Origin: Streptomyces sp. 846.5
GTDB taxonomy: Bacteria; Actinomycetota; Actinomycetes; Streptomycetales; Streptomycetaceae
Assembly: GCF_004365705.1 (NCBI RefSeq)
Contig: NZ_SOBN01000001.1
Location: 124,001 to 188,000 of the forward strand
Reading direction: 5' to 3'
DNA: 64,000 nt
Shown: piece after piece, positions 1 to 8,107 of the stretch
Layout of the letters: every line of letters starts with the position of its first letter
How positions within the stretch are numbered: the first letter of the stretch is position 1
Made by a program: the position numbers and the translations under genes
The notes under the pieces: generated by a model
What the model was told of the DNA's origin: nothing
Databases searched by the model: none
Seen by the model: only the letters and a program-made list of their open reading frames with translations

Positions 1-74
1 GCTCGTTGTTCTGGGGATCCTACTGGGTAAAATAGTTATCTCAATACACTTAACGCGATTAGATGTTCGTATTG
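1..74. promoter_or_regulatory. AT-rich control region at left edge, no gene
   Basis: No coding sequence is seen here. The stretch is strikingly AT-rich (for example AAATAGTTATCTCAATA near 16-32) against a very GC-rich background, and its words resemble those in the divergent promoters further right (TTATCTCA also occurs at 29740). It lies downstream of the leftward SDR gene, so by inference it belongs to a further operon of the same island that starts outside the window. Confidence 0.35.
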
Positions 75-839
75 TCAGGCGAACAGGGTTCGGCCACCCT
101 CGAGGACCAGGGTCGCCCCGGTCAGATAGGCCAGGTCGTCGCTGACCAGTGCCGCCACCGCACGCCCGATGTCCGTCTCGGGGTCCCCCAGGCGCCCCAG
201 CGGGATATCGGCCAGCAGTTTGGCGTTCTCCTCCGGCCTGGTCCGCAGGTACGCCTCCGCGGCGGGGCTGAGCGAGAGGGGGCAGATCGCGTTCACGCGG
301 ATGCCGTACGGCCCCCACTCCGTCGCGGCGACCCGGGTGAGTCCGCGGATCGCCTCCTTCGCCATGGCGTACGAGCCGAACCCCCGCTGCCCGTCCAACG
401 CCGCCGAGGAGCCGAAGTTCACGATGCTGCCCCCGCGCTCGCGCAGATGCGGCAGAGCCGCCTGCATGGCGGCCAGCGTTGCCAGCGGGCCGCTGCGGTA
501 GGCGGACTCGACGTCCGCGGGGGATGTCTGCTCCAGTGGACGCTGCACCGAGGACTGGGCGTTGTTCACCAGCACGTCGAGCCCGCCGAACACCCGTACC
601 GTCTCCGCCACCATCCGTTCCACGTCCTCGCGGTCGCCGACGTCCCCGGTCACCGCGAAGGCCCGGCCAGCGCGCCCGCCGACCTCGTCCACCACGGCCT
701 TGAGGGTCGCCTCCGTACGACCGGAGACGACCACCGCCGCGCCCCGGGCGGCCAGTGCCAGGGCGATGCCCCGACCGATTCCCTGGCCGCCTCCGGTGAC
801 CAGGGCCACCTTGCCGGCCAGCCGCGACATGTCATCCAT
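75..839 (-). CDS. short-chain dehydrogenase/reductase (SDR)
   Basis: A 254-residue NAD(P)-dependent SDR of classical length. The cofactor motif TGGGQGIG is at residues 15-22, an NNAQ motif follows in the middle, and the catalytic serine and YxxxK (Tyr157, Lys161) are intact. It probably oxidises or reduces a hydroxyacyl- or ketoacyl-CoA intermediate; the substrate cannot be read from sequence. The start at 839 is chosen because its A is shared with the TGA of the upstream SnoaL-like gene (TGATG coupling); a second ATG lies at 830. It is the last gene of a seven-gene leftward operon beginning at 7018. Confidence 0.9.
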   Translation of the reverse strand: MDDMSRLAGKVALVTGGGQGIGRGIALALAARGAAVVVSGRTEATLKAVVDEVGGRAGRAFAVTGDVGDREDVERMVAETVRVFGGLDVLVNNAQSSVQRPLEQTSPADVESAYRSGPLATLAAMQAALPHLRERGGSIVNFGSSAALDGQRGFGSYAMAKEAIRGLTRVAATEWGPYGIRVNAICPLSLSPAAEAYLRTRPEENAKLLADIPLGRLGDPETDIGRAVAALVSDDLAYLTGATLVLEGGRTLFA

Positions 840-1408
840 CAGGCCCCTCCAGGGTGCAAGGCAGTTCCGCGTGCGTCCGCGTCCGCGTCCGCCCAGAACG
901 GCGCCCAGGTGGGGAAGCCGTCCGGCAGCGACGGCGCCCCGCTGCCCTCCCAGCCGCGGAAGCCGACGGCCTGCGGACGCTCGGTCACATCGGCGGCGTA
1001 CCAGTGCTGTTCGCGGCGACGGGAGAAGTACCACTCGCCATCCAGCCGTACGTAGTCGTCGCGATAGCAGATCGCCATCACCACCCACCGGTCGCCGACC
1101 TCGTGTTCGGCACGGCAGTAGACCGAACCGGTCGCCTGGTCGGCGTCGACGAGTTCCACACGGTGGCCGCAGATCTGGTGGACGGACCGGTGGAACCCGC
1201 GGAGCTGCGGCTCGATGTACCGGCGCAGCGCCTCGCGACCGCTGCCGTGCCGCCCCATGTCCACGTCCGGCCGGAAGCACCCGACCCAGGCGTCCAGATC
1301 ACGCGAGTCGACGGCCAGCGCGTAGCGGATCGGCAACTGCCCGATGGCCTGCCGGGACTCGACGCGGTCGATGCGGTCGGCAAGGTCGGGCCGGGCCTTG
1401 GGGGTCAC
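839..1408 (-). CDS. SnoaL-like / NTF2-fold protein
   Basis: A 189-residue protein with the SnoaL-like (cystatin-like alpha+beta cone) pattern: an N-terminal helix RIDRVESRQAI, a segment AVDSRDLDAWVGCF typical of the family, and a conserved SVHQICGH stretch. Such folds include ketosteroid-isomerase-like isomerases, dehydratases and cyclases, so an isomerase or hydratase role on a ring intermediate is plausible but unproven. The GTG start at 1408 gives a GTGA overlap with the upstream ligase-like gene, and its TGA overlaps the next ATG, so it is translationally coupled on both sides. The C-terminal tail is rich in tryptophan and Asp-Ala repeats. Confidence 0.8.
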   Translation of the reverse strand: MTPKARPDLADRIDRVESRQAIGQLPIRYALAVDSRDLDAWVGCFRPDVDMGRHGSGREALRRYIEPQLRGFHRSVHQICGHRVELVDADQATGSVYCRAEHEVGDRWVVMAICYRDDYVRLDGEWYFSRRREQHWYAADVTERPQAVGFRGWEGSGAPSLPDGFPTWAPFWADADADARGTALHPGGA

Positions 1409-2106
1409 CGGAACAGAACTCGGGGATCGTCGCTGCCGCAGTCGCAGCGTTCCCCGACGACGGAGCCGCCGACTCCCAGCAGGACCTCGCCCAGACCCGG
1501 GGCTCGCCCCGGAGCCGCCGAGAGCACCAACTCGCCCTCGCGCTCGGCGATCCGCCACTCGGCCGCGTTGACGTGGGCCCCCTGCCGCAGGTGGCACTCC
1601 AGCGCCAGGGCCGGGCCCAGCGGTGTGATCGTCCCGGCTGCCACGCCGGCCCCGCGCAGTCGGCGGACGGCGTCCGGCCGGGCCAGGACCATCGGCGTGT
1701 CCGCGAACATCCTGCGCAGTTCCACCTGCCCGGAGAGCCCTTCCAAGGTCTCCAGGGAGAGCCCGATCACCGCGTGCGGCCGCAGTTCCTGATGGAAGAC
1801 GGTGACCCGGTGATGGTCCCAGCCCATCGCGTCGGCGGTGGCGTAGCCGGCCCCGATGCTCCGCAGCGCCTCGATGACCGGGCCGAACCAGGGGCCCTCG
1901 TAGCCGTAGAAGCTGAGCAGCACCCGGTGCCCGCGCTCCAGGCCGAAGCCGCTCAGCAGTTCCGTGCACCAGAGGGCGTCCCGGGCCAGTTCGGCCCAGC
2001 TGACCTCAAGGTCGACAACCTGCCCGTTCCCTGGGAAGCGTGCGAGATAGGCCGTGGTCGGGCGGTCGAGCCCGGCGGCGACCGCCAGACTGTCTGCGCG
2101 GCCCAC
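1405..2106 (-). CDS. acyl-CoA ligase (ANL) N-terminal-domain-like companion protein
   Basis: A 233-residue protein translated from a GTG that overlaps the stop of the PaaK-like ligase (TAGTG). Segments such as SWAELARDALWCTELLSGFGLERGHRV and VLLSFYGYEGPW resemble the first subdomain of adenylate-forming (ANL) enzymes, but no P-loop (SSGTTG) or catalytic lysine motif is present, so it is unlikely to adenylate alone. It ends with a CDCG motif very like the C-C-G region of the neighbouring ligase (CGCGRT). I infer a partner or accessory subunit of that ligase; it could also be a decayed half-gene, though its length and coupling argue against decay. Confidence 0.65.
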   Translation of the reverse strand: MGRADSLAVAAGLDRPTTAYLARFPGNGQVVDLEVSWAELARDALWCTELLSGFGLERGHRVLLSFYGYEGPWFGPVIEALRSIGAGYATADAMGWDHHRVTVFHQELRPHAVIGLSLETLEGLSGQVELRRMFADTPMVLARPDAVRRLRGAGVAAGTITPLGPALALECHLRQGAHVNAAEWRIAEREGELVLSAAPGRAPGLGEVLLGVGGSVVGERCDCGSDDPRVLFR

Positions 2107-3404
2107 TACTCCTTCACCACCCGTGCCAGTTTGAGGCTGTGTGCTGTCCGCAACAGGTCCTCCTCGGTCCGTAGTTCCACGGCGGGTTCGACTCCCGTCC
2201 GCTCCTGCACCGCCTTGCCCAGGCGCTCGGCGAGTTCCGCGGTGTCGCCGGTGATGGCGGGGTCGTAGCCGACCCTCAGCCGCAGCACCTCCACCTCGCG
2301 GTCCGCGCGGACGATCTGGAAGACGCCGCCGGACGACTCCGGCTGGTCCTCCACCGCCTGCCAGATGTCGCGCAGCAGCACGGGCCGCCCCCGGACCAGC
2401 GTCTCGTCGCCACGACGTCCCGACACCCACATGCGCGCGTGCGTCCGTCCGCAGCCGCAGCGGTCACGGCGCATCCGCACCAGGTCCCCGCTGCGGTAGC
2501 GGATCAGCGGCGCGGCGCGGTCGTCGAGGTCGGTGGCGACCAGTTCCCCCAGCTCGCCTTCGGCGACCGGCTGTCCGTTCTCGGGGTCGAGGCACTCGGC
2601 CAGGACCATGTCCTCCCACAGGTGGTAGCCGTCGCGCTCCCGGCACTCCCAGGCGGTGCCGGTGTCGGCCGCGCTGGTGTACTCGAAGAGTTCCACGCCC
2701 CAGTCGTGCCGGACCATCTCGCGCATCCGCCGGCTCAGCGGCTGGCCCGCGCAGGAGGCGCCCTTCAGGGAGGAGAGCGCCTCCCTGAGGTCGTACTGCT
2801 GCGCGAGGTGCTCCAGCTCGACAATGTGGGGGTACATCAGCTGCAGATAGGCCGGCCGGTAGTCGCGGATCGCCTCGATGAGCCGCGCCCCCTGCCCGAG
2901 CCAGGTGTTGACGTTCACCACGACGGCGCCGAGAGCCTGGTATCCGCCGTCCATCAGGTTGCGCATCAGGCTCGCCGAGGCGAGCACCCGGTCACCGGGG
3001 CGGACGCCGACCTCCCACAGGTCCCGCAGCTGCGCGGTGACCAGCGGCGGCGCGCCGCCCCAGAGTTCGGCGAAGAACTCCGGGGTGCCGGTGGTGCCGG
3101 AACTCGACGACACCGAGGTCAGCTGCTCCGGTGGCACGCACAGCCTGCCGCTGAACGGGTCGCCGGTGCGGGCGCGGTAGGCGCGCAGCATGTCCTTGTC
3201 GATGCTGGGGACGCGGGCGTGGAAGTCCGCCAGCGAGCGGATCTCCCGCGGGTGGACGCCGTGCGCGTCCCACAGTTCCCGGTAGAAGGCGGAGTTCTCG
3301 TAGGCGTAGGGAAGGAGTTCCAGGACCCGTCGCTCCTGCAGTTCGCGCAGTCGCGTCCGCGGCATGGTCTCGATCTCGGGCTCGAAGTAGCGTTCGCCCG
3401 GCAT
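2106..3404 (-). CDS. phenylacetate-CoA ligase-like adenylate-forming enzyme (PaaK family)
   Basis: A 432-residue protein of PaaK size. The N-terminal region has the family pattern LLPYAYENSAFYRELWD, the phosphate-binding loop reads SSSSGTTGTPEFF, and the C-terminal part has the PaaK-type CGCGRT and VSGRRGDE stretch. The family converts aryl or other carboxylates to acyl-CoA with ATP. It starts an inner section of the leftward operon: 77 bp separate it from the crotonase gene upstream, and that gap holds an operator-like dyad (3480-3495), so it may have its own promoter. It probably activates the pathway substrate or a released acid. Confidence 0.85.
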   Translation of the reverse strand: MPGERYFEPEIETMPRTRLRELQERRVLELLPYAYENSAFYRELWDAHGVHPREIRSLADFHARVPSIDKDMLRAYRARTGDPFSGRLCVPPEQLTSVSSSSGTTGTPEFFAELWGGAPPLVTAQLRDLWEVGVRPGDRVLASASLMRNLMDGGYQALGAVVVNVNTWLGQGARLIEAIRDYRPAYLQLMYPHIVELEHLAQQYDLREALSSLKGASCAGQPLSRRMREMVRHDWGVELFEYTSAADTGTAWECRERDGYHLWEDMVLAECLDPENGQPVAEGELGELVATDLDDRAAPLIRYRSGDLVRMRRDRCGCGRTHARMWVSGRRGDETLVRGRPVLLRDIWQAVEDQPESSGGVFQIVRADREVEVLRLRVGYDPAITGDTAELAERLGKAVQERTGVEPAVELRTEEDLLRTAHSLKLARVVKE

Positions 3405-3479
3405 TGCCCCTCCCGTGGGGTCGGCTCGGACACGGCCGGGAGGCGTCCCGGGTGCTGAGATGGTGGCGCAAAAGAGAGT

Positions 3480-3495
3480 AATCAGTCAACTGTTT
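3480..3495. promoter_or_regulatory. operator-like dyad, copy 2 of a shared motif
   Basis: The 16-mer AATCAGTCAACTGTTT has 7-base arms around CA with one mismatch. Its first 13 bases are identical to the perfect dyad at 18202-18217. It overlaps the stop codon of the crotonase gene and lies 76 bp upstream of the PaaK-like start, a usual place for an operator. Confidence 0.5.
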
Positions 3496-4372
3496 TGACA
3501 GGGAGATCGAAGGGACTGAACTCCTCCTCCTGCCACCAGGGGTAGCAGTCGGGCATGTCCCGGCTCACCCGTCCCGGGAACCGCGGCAGCCGCTTGTCCA
3601 GGAACGACTGGACGCCCTCGCGCGACTCGGCGCCGCCGCCGATCTCGCCCATGATCCGCGAGTCGAGCCGGTGGGCGGTCATCGGATGGGGTTCGCCGAG
3701 CATGCGCCAGAGCAGCTGCCGGGTGAGCGCCACCGACACCGCGGAGGTGTGGTCCGCGATCTCCTTGGCCAGGGCCAGGGCTGCCGGCAGCAGTTCCTCC
3801 GGGGGGTGGACGGAGCGCACCAGCCCGGCCGCCAGAGCCTCGTCGGCTTCCACCATGCGGCCGGTCATGGCCCACTCCAGGGCGTGCTGCATACCGACCG
3901 CCCGGGGCAGGAACCAGCTGGCGGCGGACTCCGGGACGATGCCGCGCCGGGCGAAGGCGAAACCGAAGCGGGCCCCGGTCGACGCCAGCCGGATGTCCAT
4001 CGGCAGCAGCATGCTGGCACCGACCCCGGCCGCCGGGCCGTTGACGGCCGCGATCACCGGCTTGGTGCAGGCGAACACCCGCAGGGCGACCCGGCCGCCG
4101 GTGTCGCGGTGCGCGGCTCCGGCGCCGCGGTGGTCGAACGTACTCGGGCCGCCGCTGATGTCGGCGCCGGCGCAGAAGGCGCGGCCTGCCCCGGTGACGA
4201 CCACCGCGCGCACCTCGTCGTCGGCGTCGGCCCGGTCGAAGGCGTCGAGCAGGTCCTGCATCATCACCGGGTTGAAAGCGTTGAGCTTCTCCGGCCGGTC
4301 CAGGGTGATCGTCAGGACCCGGTCGGACACCTCCGCCCTCAGCGTCGCCGGTTCGGTGGCTGTCTCAGGCAC
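3482..4372 (-). CDS. enoyl-CoA hydratase/isomerase family protein
   Basis: A 296-residue crotonase-fold protein, slightly longer than the usual 260 because of a C-terminal extension ending in WWQEEEFSPF. The oxyanion-hole segments are AFCAGADIS and NGPAAGVGASM. One catalytic acidic residue is visible (IVPESAASWF), while the other crotonase glutamate position reads FAFARRG, the pattern of single-glutamate members that can be isomerases or hydrolases rather than hydratases. It overlaps the thiolase gene upstream by 8 bp, so it belongs to the same operon. The exact reaction is not deducible. Confidence 0.85.
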   Translation of the reverse strand: MPETATEPATLRAEVSDRVLTITLDRPEKLNAFNPVMMQDLLDAFDRADADDEVRAVVVTGAGRAFCAGADISGGPSTFDHRGAGAAHRDTGGRVALRVFACTKPVIAAVNGPAAGVGASMLLPMDIRLASTGARFGFAFARRGIVPESAASWFLPRAVGMQHALEWAMTGRMVEADEALAAGLVRSVHPPEELLPAALALAKEIADHTSAVSVALTRQLLWRMLGEPHPMTAHRLDSRIMGEIGGGAESREGVQSFLDKRLPRFPGRVSRDMPDCYPWWQEEEFSPFDLPVKTVD

Positions 4373-5573
4373 TGGGCTCGCTCCCGACCACCGAGACGAA
4401 CGAGACGCACTCGCCGGGACCCCCGCCCAGGTTGTGGGTGAGCGCCAGCTTCCTGCCCTCCCCCACCGTGCGTACGGTGCGCTCGGGCGGTGCCTCGCCG
4501 CGCAGTTGCAGCCACGCCTCGAACATCATCCGCAGGCCGGAGGCCCCGATCGGGTGGCCGAACGCCTTGAGGCCGCCGTCCGGATTGACCGGCAGCGCAC
4601 CGTCGAGGTCGAACAGCCCACTGCCGGCGTCCTTCCAGGCCTGGCCGCGCTCGGAGAAGCCGAGGTCCTCCATCAGCACCAGTTCGGTGGGCGTGAAGCA
4701 GTCGTGGACCTCCGCCAGCGCGAGCTCGCTGCGCGGGTCGGTGATCCCGGCCTGCCGATAGGCGTCCTGAGCGGCCGCCACCACCTCGGGGAAGGTGGTG
4801 AAGTCGTAGCCGGGGTCCAGGACGCCGTCGGCGGGTCCGGCCACGAACGACAGCGCCTTCACGAAGATCGGCTTGTCCGTGTAGCGGTAGGCGTCCTCGG
4901 CCCGGACCACGATCGCGGCCGCCGAACCGTCGGAGACACCGGAGCAGTCGAAGATCCCGAGCATGCCCGCGACGATGGGGGCCGACCGGATCCGTTCCAC
5001 GGGGACTTCCTTGCGGAACTGCGCGCGGGGGTTGCGGGCGCCGTTCACATGGTTCTTCCAGGCGATGCGGGTGAGGACGTCCTTCAGTTCCTCCTCCGGG
5101 AGCCCGTACTTGGCTGCGTAGGCCGGGGCCAGCAGGGAGAAGTTCGCGGGGGCGGTGACCTCTCCCCGGCTGTCGTCGCCCGCACCGGGCATGGCGGTGC
5201 CCACCAGCCCGGACATACCGGAGTCCTTGAGCTTCTCCACCCCGACGGCCATCGCGACGTCATAGGCGCCCGAGGCCACCGCGTAGCAGGCGTTGCGCAG
5301 CGCCTCGGAGCCGGTCGCGCACATGTTCTCCAGCCGGGTGACCGGCTTGAACTGCAGGTGCAGCGGACGGCTGAGCGCCAGACCGGACACCCCGGACGCC
5401 TGGGTGCCCAGCCAGAAGGCGTCGATGTCCTCGATGGTGATGCCCGCCGAGGCCACCGCCTCGACCACCGCGTCGACGAGCAGGTCGTCGGCGGAACGGT
5501 CCCAGTGCTCCCCGAAGGGCGTGCAGCCCATGCCCACGATCGCGACCTGGTCGCGGATCCCGTGCGAACCCAT
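4365..5573 (-). CDS. SCP2-type thiolase / lipid-transfer-like acyltransferase
   Basis: A 402-residue thiolase-fold protein. It begins with VAIVGMGCTPFGEH, carries the nucleophilic cysteine in MCATGSEA (about residue 90), the EVHDCFTPTE segment and GHPIGASG. These are marks of the SCP-2 thiolase/Ltp branch, whose members perform thiolytic or retro-aldol cleavage of branched or ring-bearing acyl-CoAs. The ATG at 5573 is chosen because the preceding sequence is not protein-like and GGAG lies just upstream. It follows the KAS III-like/DUF35 gene by 11 bp, and that neighbour probably supplies the OB-fold partner domain that such thiolases need. Confidence 0.88.
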   Translation of the reverse strand: MGSHGIRDQVAIVGMGCTPFGEHWDRSADDLLVDAVVEAVASAGITIEDIDAFWLGTQASGVSGLALSRPLHLQFKPVTRLENMCATGSEALRNACYAVASGAYDVAMAVGVEKLKDSGMSGLVGTAMPGAGDDSRGEVTAPANFSLLAPAYAAKYGLPEEELKDVLTRIAWKNHVNGARNPRAQFRKEVPVERIRSAPIVAGMLGIFDCSGVSDGSAAAIVVRAEDAYRYTDKPIFVKALSFVAGPADGVLDPGYDFTTFPEVVAAAQDAYRQAGITDPRSELALAEVHDCFTPTELVLMEDLGFSERGQAWKDAGSGLFDLDGALPVNPDGGLKAFGHPIGASGLRMMFEAWLQLRGEAPPERTVRTVGEGRKLALTHNLGGGPGECVSFVSVVGSEPSA

Positions 5574-5584
5574 GGTGCTCCTCC

Positions 5585-7018
5585 TCAGTCCTGGGCCGGC
5601 GGGCCGAGCCGTACCGGCCGGGCCTTCCAGAAGTAGTTGTGGATCCCGCCGGAGGTGACGGTGCGTCGGAAGGTCATCTCCACCCGGGCCCCGATGACGG
5701 CGTCGGCCTCGGCCGCGTCGGTGAGCTGGCAGCGGAACCGTCCGCCGCCGTCGTAGTCGACGACCACGACCAGCATGGGAGGGCTGGGGGTGTGGGCCAG
5801 CCGGTCCACCGTGTAGGTCGCCACCGTGCCGTGCACCTGCTCCATCGGCTCGTCGACCATGGCGTCGATGCTGCGGCAGGACGCGCACACGCGGTCCGGC
5901 GGGAGGTGGCGGGTGCCGCACTTCTCGCAGGCCGAGGCGGTGAAGCCGTACTTCCAGCTGTTGCGCCGGTGGGCCGGCGGGGCGTACGGCGGCTCGGGGT
6001 CCGGGCGCCGCGGGGGCTCGCGGTCGAGCAGTCCGCGCCAGGACAGGTAGGCGGCGTAGGGCACCGGCGCGCTGCCCGCGGCGATCTGCGCGGCCACCGG
6101 CCGGGAACTGCGGTGCGCGGGCAGGGCATCGGTGGCGCGCAGCAGCAGGACGCTGGCTCCGTCGCCGAGCACGACCAGGGCGATCGTCTCGTCGGGCCGG
6201 GCGCGGTCCAGGACGTCGGCGAGCAGCAGACCCGGCTGGGCGGTACCGGCGTTGCCGATCACCCCGGTCAGGTCGGGGGCCACCGCCTCGGGGCGGACGC
6301 CGACGGTCCGGCGGACCCGGGCGCAGGCCCGCGCGTGCAGGCCGGCCACCACGAAGTGGTCGACCGCGGCGAGGTCGATCCCCGCCCTGCCGAGCGCCGC
6401 GGCCAGGGCCTTGCCGGCGAGCGAGACGTAGATGTCCTCGCTGAAGCGCTCCTCCCAGACCCGAGAGGCGGGGGCGCCGGGCATCCGCCAGCGTTCGAGG
6501 ATCTCGTCGCTCACCGTGTCGTGGGCGAGCAGTTCGGCGATGACCGGGCTGCCCGGGCGGTGCCCGCCGAAGACGAAGGCGGCGGCGCCGTCCCCTCCGG
6601 CGGCCTCGTCGCTCCCGCCCGGCAGGCCCGTACGCAGGTCGGAGAGCACGGCCAGGGTGGGCACCGTGGAGCCGGCCGCAGTGACCAGGGCGCCGATCCC
6701 CGAGCGCACCGAACCGGCCATGTCCGCCGCGAGCACGTGCTCGTCCAGCGACAGGGCCGCGTGCACCGCGGTCGCGTTCGCCTTGTCCAGGTAGGCCGGA
6801 GTCGCGGTGGCGAGGAACAGCTGGCCGACCCGCCGGCGCAGCCCGTTCGCGCCCAGGGCGACCCGTGCCGCCTCGACCGCCATCGACGTGGTGTCCTCGT
6901 CGTATCCGGCCACCGCACGGGTGCCCTTGCCTCCCCCCGAGCCGAGGACCGCGGCGATGTCCGCCCGGGCGAGGCGGTGGTACGGCACATGGGCGCCGTA
7001 GGAGATGAGTCCAGCCAT
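5585..7018 (-). CDS. KAS III/HMG-CoA synthase-like protein fused to a DUF35 zinc-ribbon/OB domain
   Basis: A 477-residue two-domain protein. Residues 1 to about 310 have the thiolase-superfamily HMG-CoA synthase/KAS III pattern (ISYGAHVPYHRL at the start, VIGNAGTAQPGL in the middle). Residues 330-477 form a DUF35 unit with a zinc ribbon (CEKCGTRHLPPDRVCASC) followed by an OB fold. The place where the family nucleophile cysteine is expected reads AADMAGSVRSG, so the synthase half may be non-catalytic or use another chemistry. First gene of the leftward seven-gene operon; it faces the SDR gene at 7104 over an AT-rich divergent promoter. I infer that it forms a complex with the thiolase next door. 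Confidence 0.8.
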   Translation of the reverse strand: MAGLISYGAHVPYHRLARADIAAVLGSGGGKGTRAVAGYDEDTTSMAVEAARVALGANGLRRRVGQLFLATATPAYLDKANATAVHAALSLDEHVLAADMAGSVRSGIGALVTAAGSTVPTLAVLSDLRTGLPGGSDEAAGGDGAAAFVFGGHRPGSPVIAELLAHDTVSDEILERWRMPGAPASRVWEERFSEDIYVSLAGKALAAALGRAGIDLAAVDHFVVAGLHARACARVRRTVGVRPEAVAPDLTGVIGNAGTAQPGLLLADVLDRARPDETIALVVLGDGASVLLLRATDALPAHRSSRPVAAQIAAGSAPVPYAAYLSWRGLLDREPPRRPDPEPPYAPPAHRRNSWKYGFTASACEKCGTRHLPPDRVCASCRSIDAMVDEPMEQVHGTVATYTVDRLAHTPSPPMLVVVVDYDGGGRFRCQLTDAAEADAVIGARVEMTFRRTVTSGGIHNYFWKARPVRLGPPAQD

Positions 7019-7103
7019 CCGCGTACTCCCTTGTCTCGGTCACCAGCGCGAGTAAGATAGCATATCTATTAAGCTATTTAAACGACTTCGATGGGAGACG
7101 CCG
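7019..7103. promoter_or_regulatory. divergent promoter with operator-like dyads
   Basis: The 85 bp between the leftward operon and the rightward SDR contain a perfect dyad AGATA-GCA-TATCT (7055-7067) overlapping TAGCATATCTA (7058-7068, TAG-N5-CTA). TAAGCTA follows at 7070-7076, a word repeated at 18264 and, inverted, at 22487. GGGAG before 7104 is the ribosome binding site. Confidence 0.55.
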
Positions 7104-8012
7104 ATGGGCATCCTCGACGGCAAGGTGGCGATCGTGACCGGCGGCGGCCGGGGCCTGGGCCGGGCCCACTGCCTGGCACTGGCCGGGGCCGGTGCGACCG
7201 TGGTGGTCAACGACCTGGGTTCGGGGCTGCACGGCGAGCACACCGCCGAGTCACCCGCCGACGAGGTGGTCGCGGAGATCGTGAAGCTGGGCGGCCGGGC
7301 CGCGGCCGACCACGCGTCCGTCAGCGACTGGGCCGCCACCGAGGGGCTGGTGGCCCGGACGGTCGAGGAGTTCGGACGGCTGGATATCGTCGTCAACAAC
7401 GCCGGCATCGTCCGGGACCGGATGCTGTTCTCGATGACCGAGGCCGACTTCGACTCCGTCGTCGCGGTCCACCTCAAGGGCACCTTCGCGCTGACCCGGC
7501 ACGCCTGCGCCTACTGGCGCGACGCGTCCAAGCGGGGCGAGTCCGTCGCCGGACGGATCATCAACACCACCTCGGGGACCGGCTTGTTCGGCAACGCCGG
7601 ACAGGCCAACTACGGTGCGGCCAAGGCCGGCATCGCCGGGCTCACCGTCATCACCGCGCTGGAGATGCGGAAGTACGGCGTGACCGCCAACGCGATCTCC
7701 CCGCTCGCGGCCACCCGGATGACCGCCGATCTCCCGGTCGGCACCAGCGAGGCCGTCGACGGCTTCGACCCGCGCGACCCGGCCAACGCCTCGGGCGTCG
7801 TGGTATACCTGGCCTCCGACGCGGCGGCCTGGCTGACCGGCCAGGTGCTGCGCATCGACGGCGACAAGCTCAACCGGCTGCAGGGCTGGACCATCACGGG
7901 CGTCCTTCCCAGTTCCTCCGGCGGCCCCGTGACGGCCGAGGAACTGCTCGAGTCCCTGCCCCGGCTCTACGGAACCGCCCCGGCCGGACGAGCCGCGTAC
8001 CGGCTGCAATGA
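7104..8012 (+). CDS. SDR, 3-hydroxyacyl-CoA dehydrogenase-like (HSD17B4/FabG4 type)
   Basis: A 302-residue SDR with TGGGRGLGRAH as cofactor motif, NNAGIVRDRM, and the YGAAK active-site motif. The NDLGSG segment after the second strand is typical of the HSD17B4-like 3-hydroxyacyl-CoA dehydrogenase branch, which works on bulky beta-oxidation intermediates. The C-terminal 50 residues extend beyond a minimal SDR. It is a close paralogue of the SDR at 17226-18134 (same GLFGN and YGAAKAGI segments). Co-directional with the acyl-CoA dehydrogenase gene 95 bp downstream. Confidence 0.88.
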   Translation: MGILDGKVAIVTGGGRGLGRAHCLALAGAGATVVVNDLGSGLHGEHTAESPADEVVAEIVKLGGRAAADHASVSDWAATEGLVARTVEEFGRLDIVVNNAGIVRDRMLFSMTEADFDSVVAVHLKGTFALTRHACAYWRDASKRGESVAGRIINTTSGTGLFGNAGQANYGAAKAGIAGLTVITALEMRKYGVTANAISPLAATRMTADLPVGTSEAVDGFDPRDPANASGVVVYLASDAAAWLTGQVLRIDGDKLNRLQGWTITGVLPSSSGGPVTAEELLESLPRLYGTAPAGRAAYRLQ

Positions 8013-8107
8013 GCGAGAACGGGTCAGGCCGCAGCAAGGACGCGGCGGACCGCTGAACTTCCTTTCCATTCGCTCGCGGGGCACGACCCGCAGACCCTGG
8101 AGGATCC

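Noticed and set aside
562-2268. Long plus-strand open frame (568 codons) opposite the SDR/SnoaL/ligase-companion genes
   Set aside because: Arginine- and proline-rich, no family pattern, and it mirrors the GC-rich third positions of real minus-strand genes. The same applies to the long antisense frames at 3555-5636, 5639-7060, 24260-26692, 28226-29689 and 56235-58493.
4365-7018. Polyketide or fatty-acid biosynthesis locus based on the KAS III-like protein and ketoreductase-like SDRs
   Set aside because: No acyl carrier protein, ketosynthase with CHH triad, acyltransferase or phosphopantetheinyl transferase; the many dehydrogenases and EtfAB point to degradation.
8009-8056. 15-codon frame overlapping the SDR stop (ATGA) before the dehydrogenase at 8108
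   Set aside because: Very short, no conserved features; probably chance in the 95-bp spacer.
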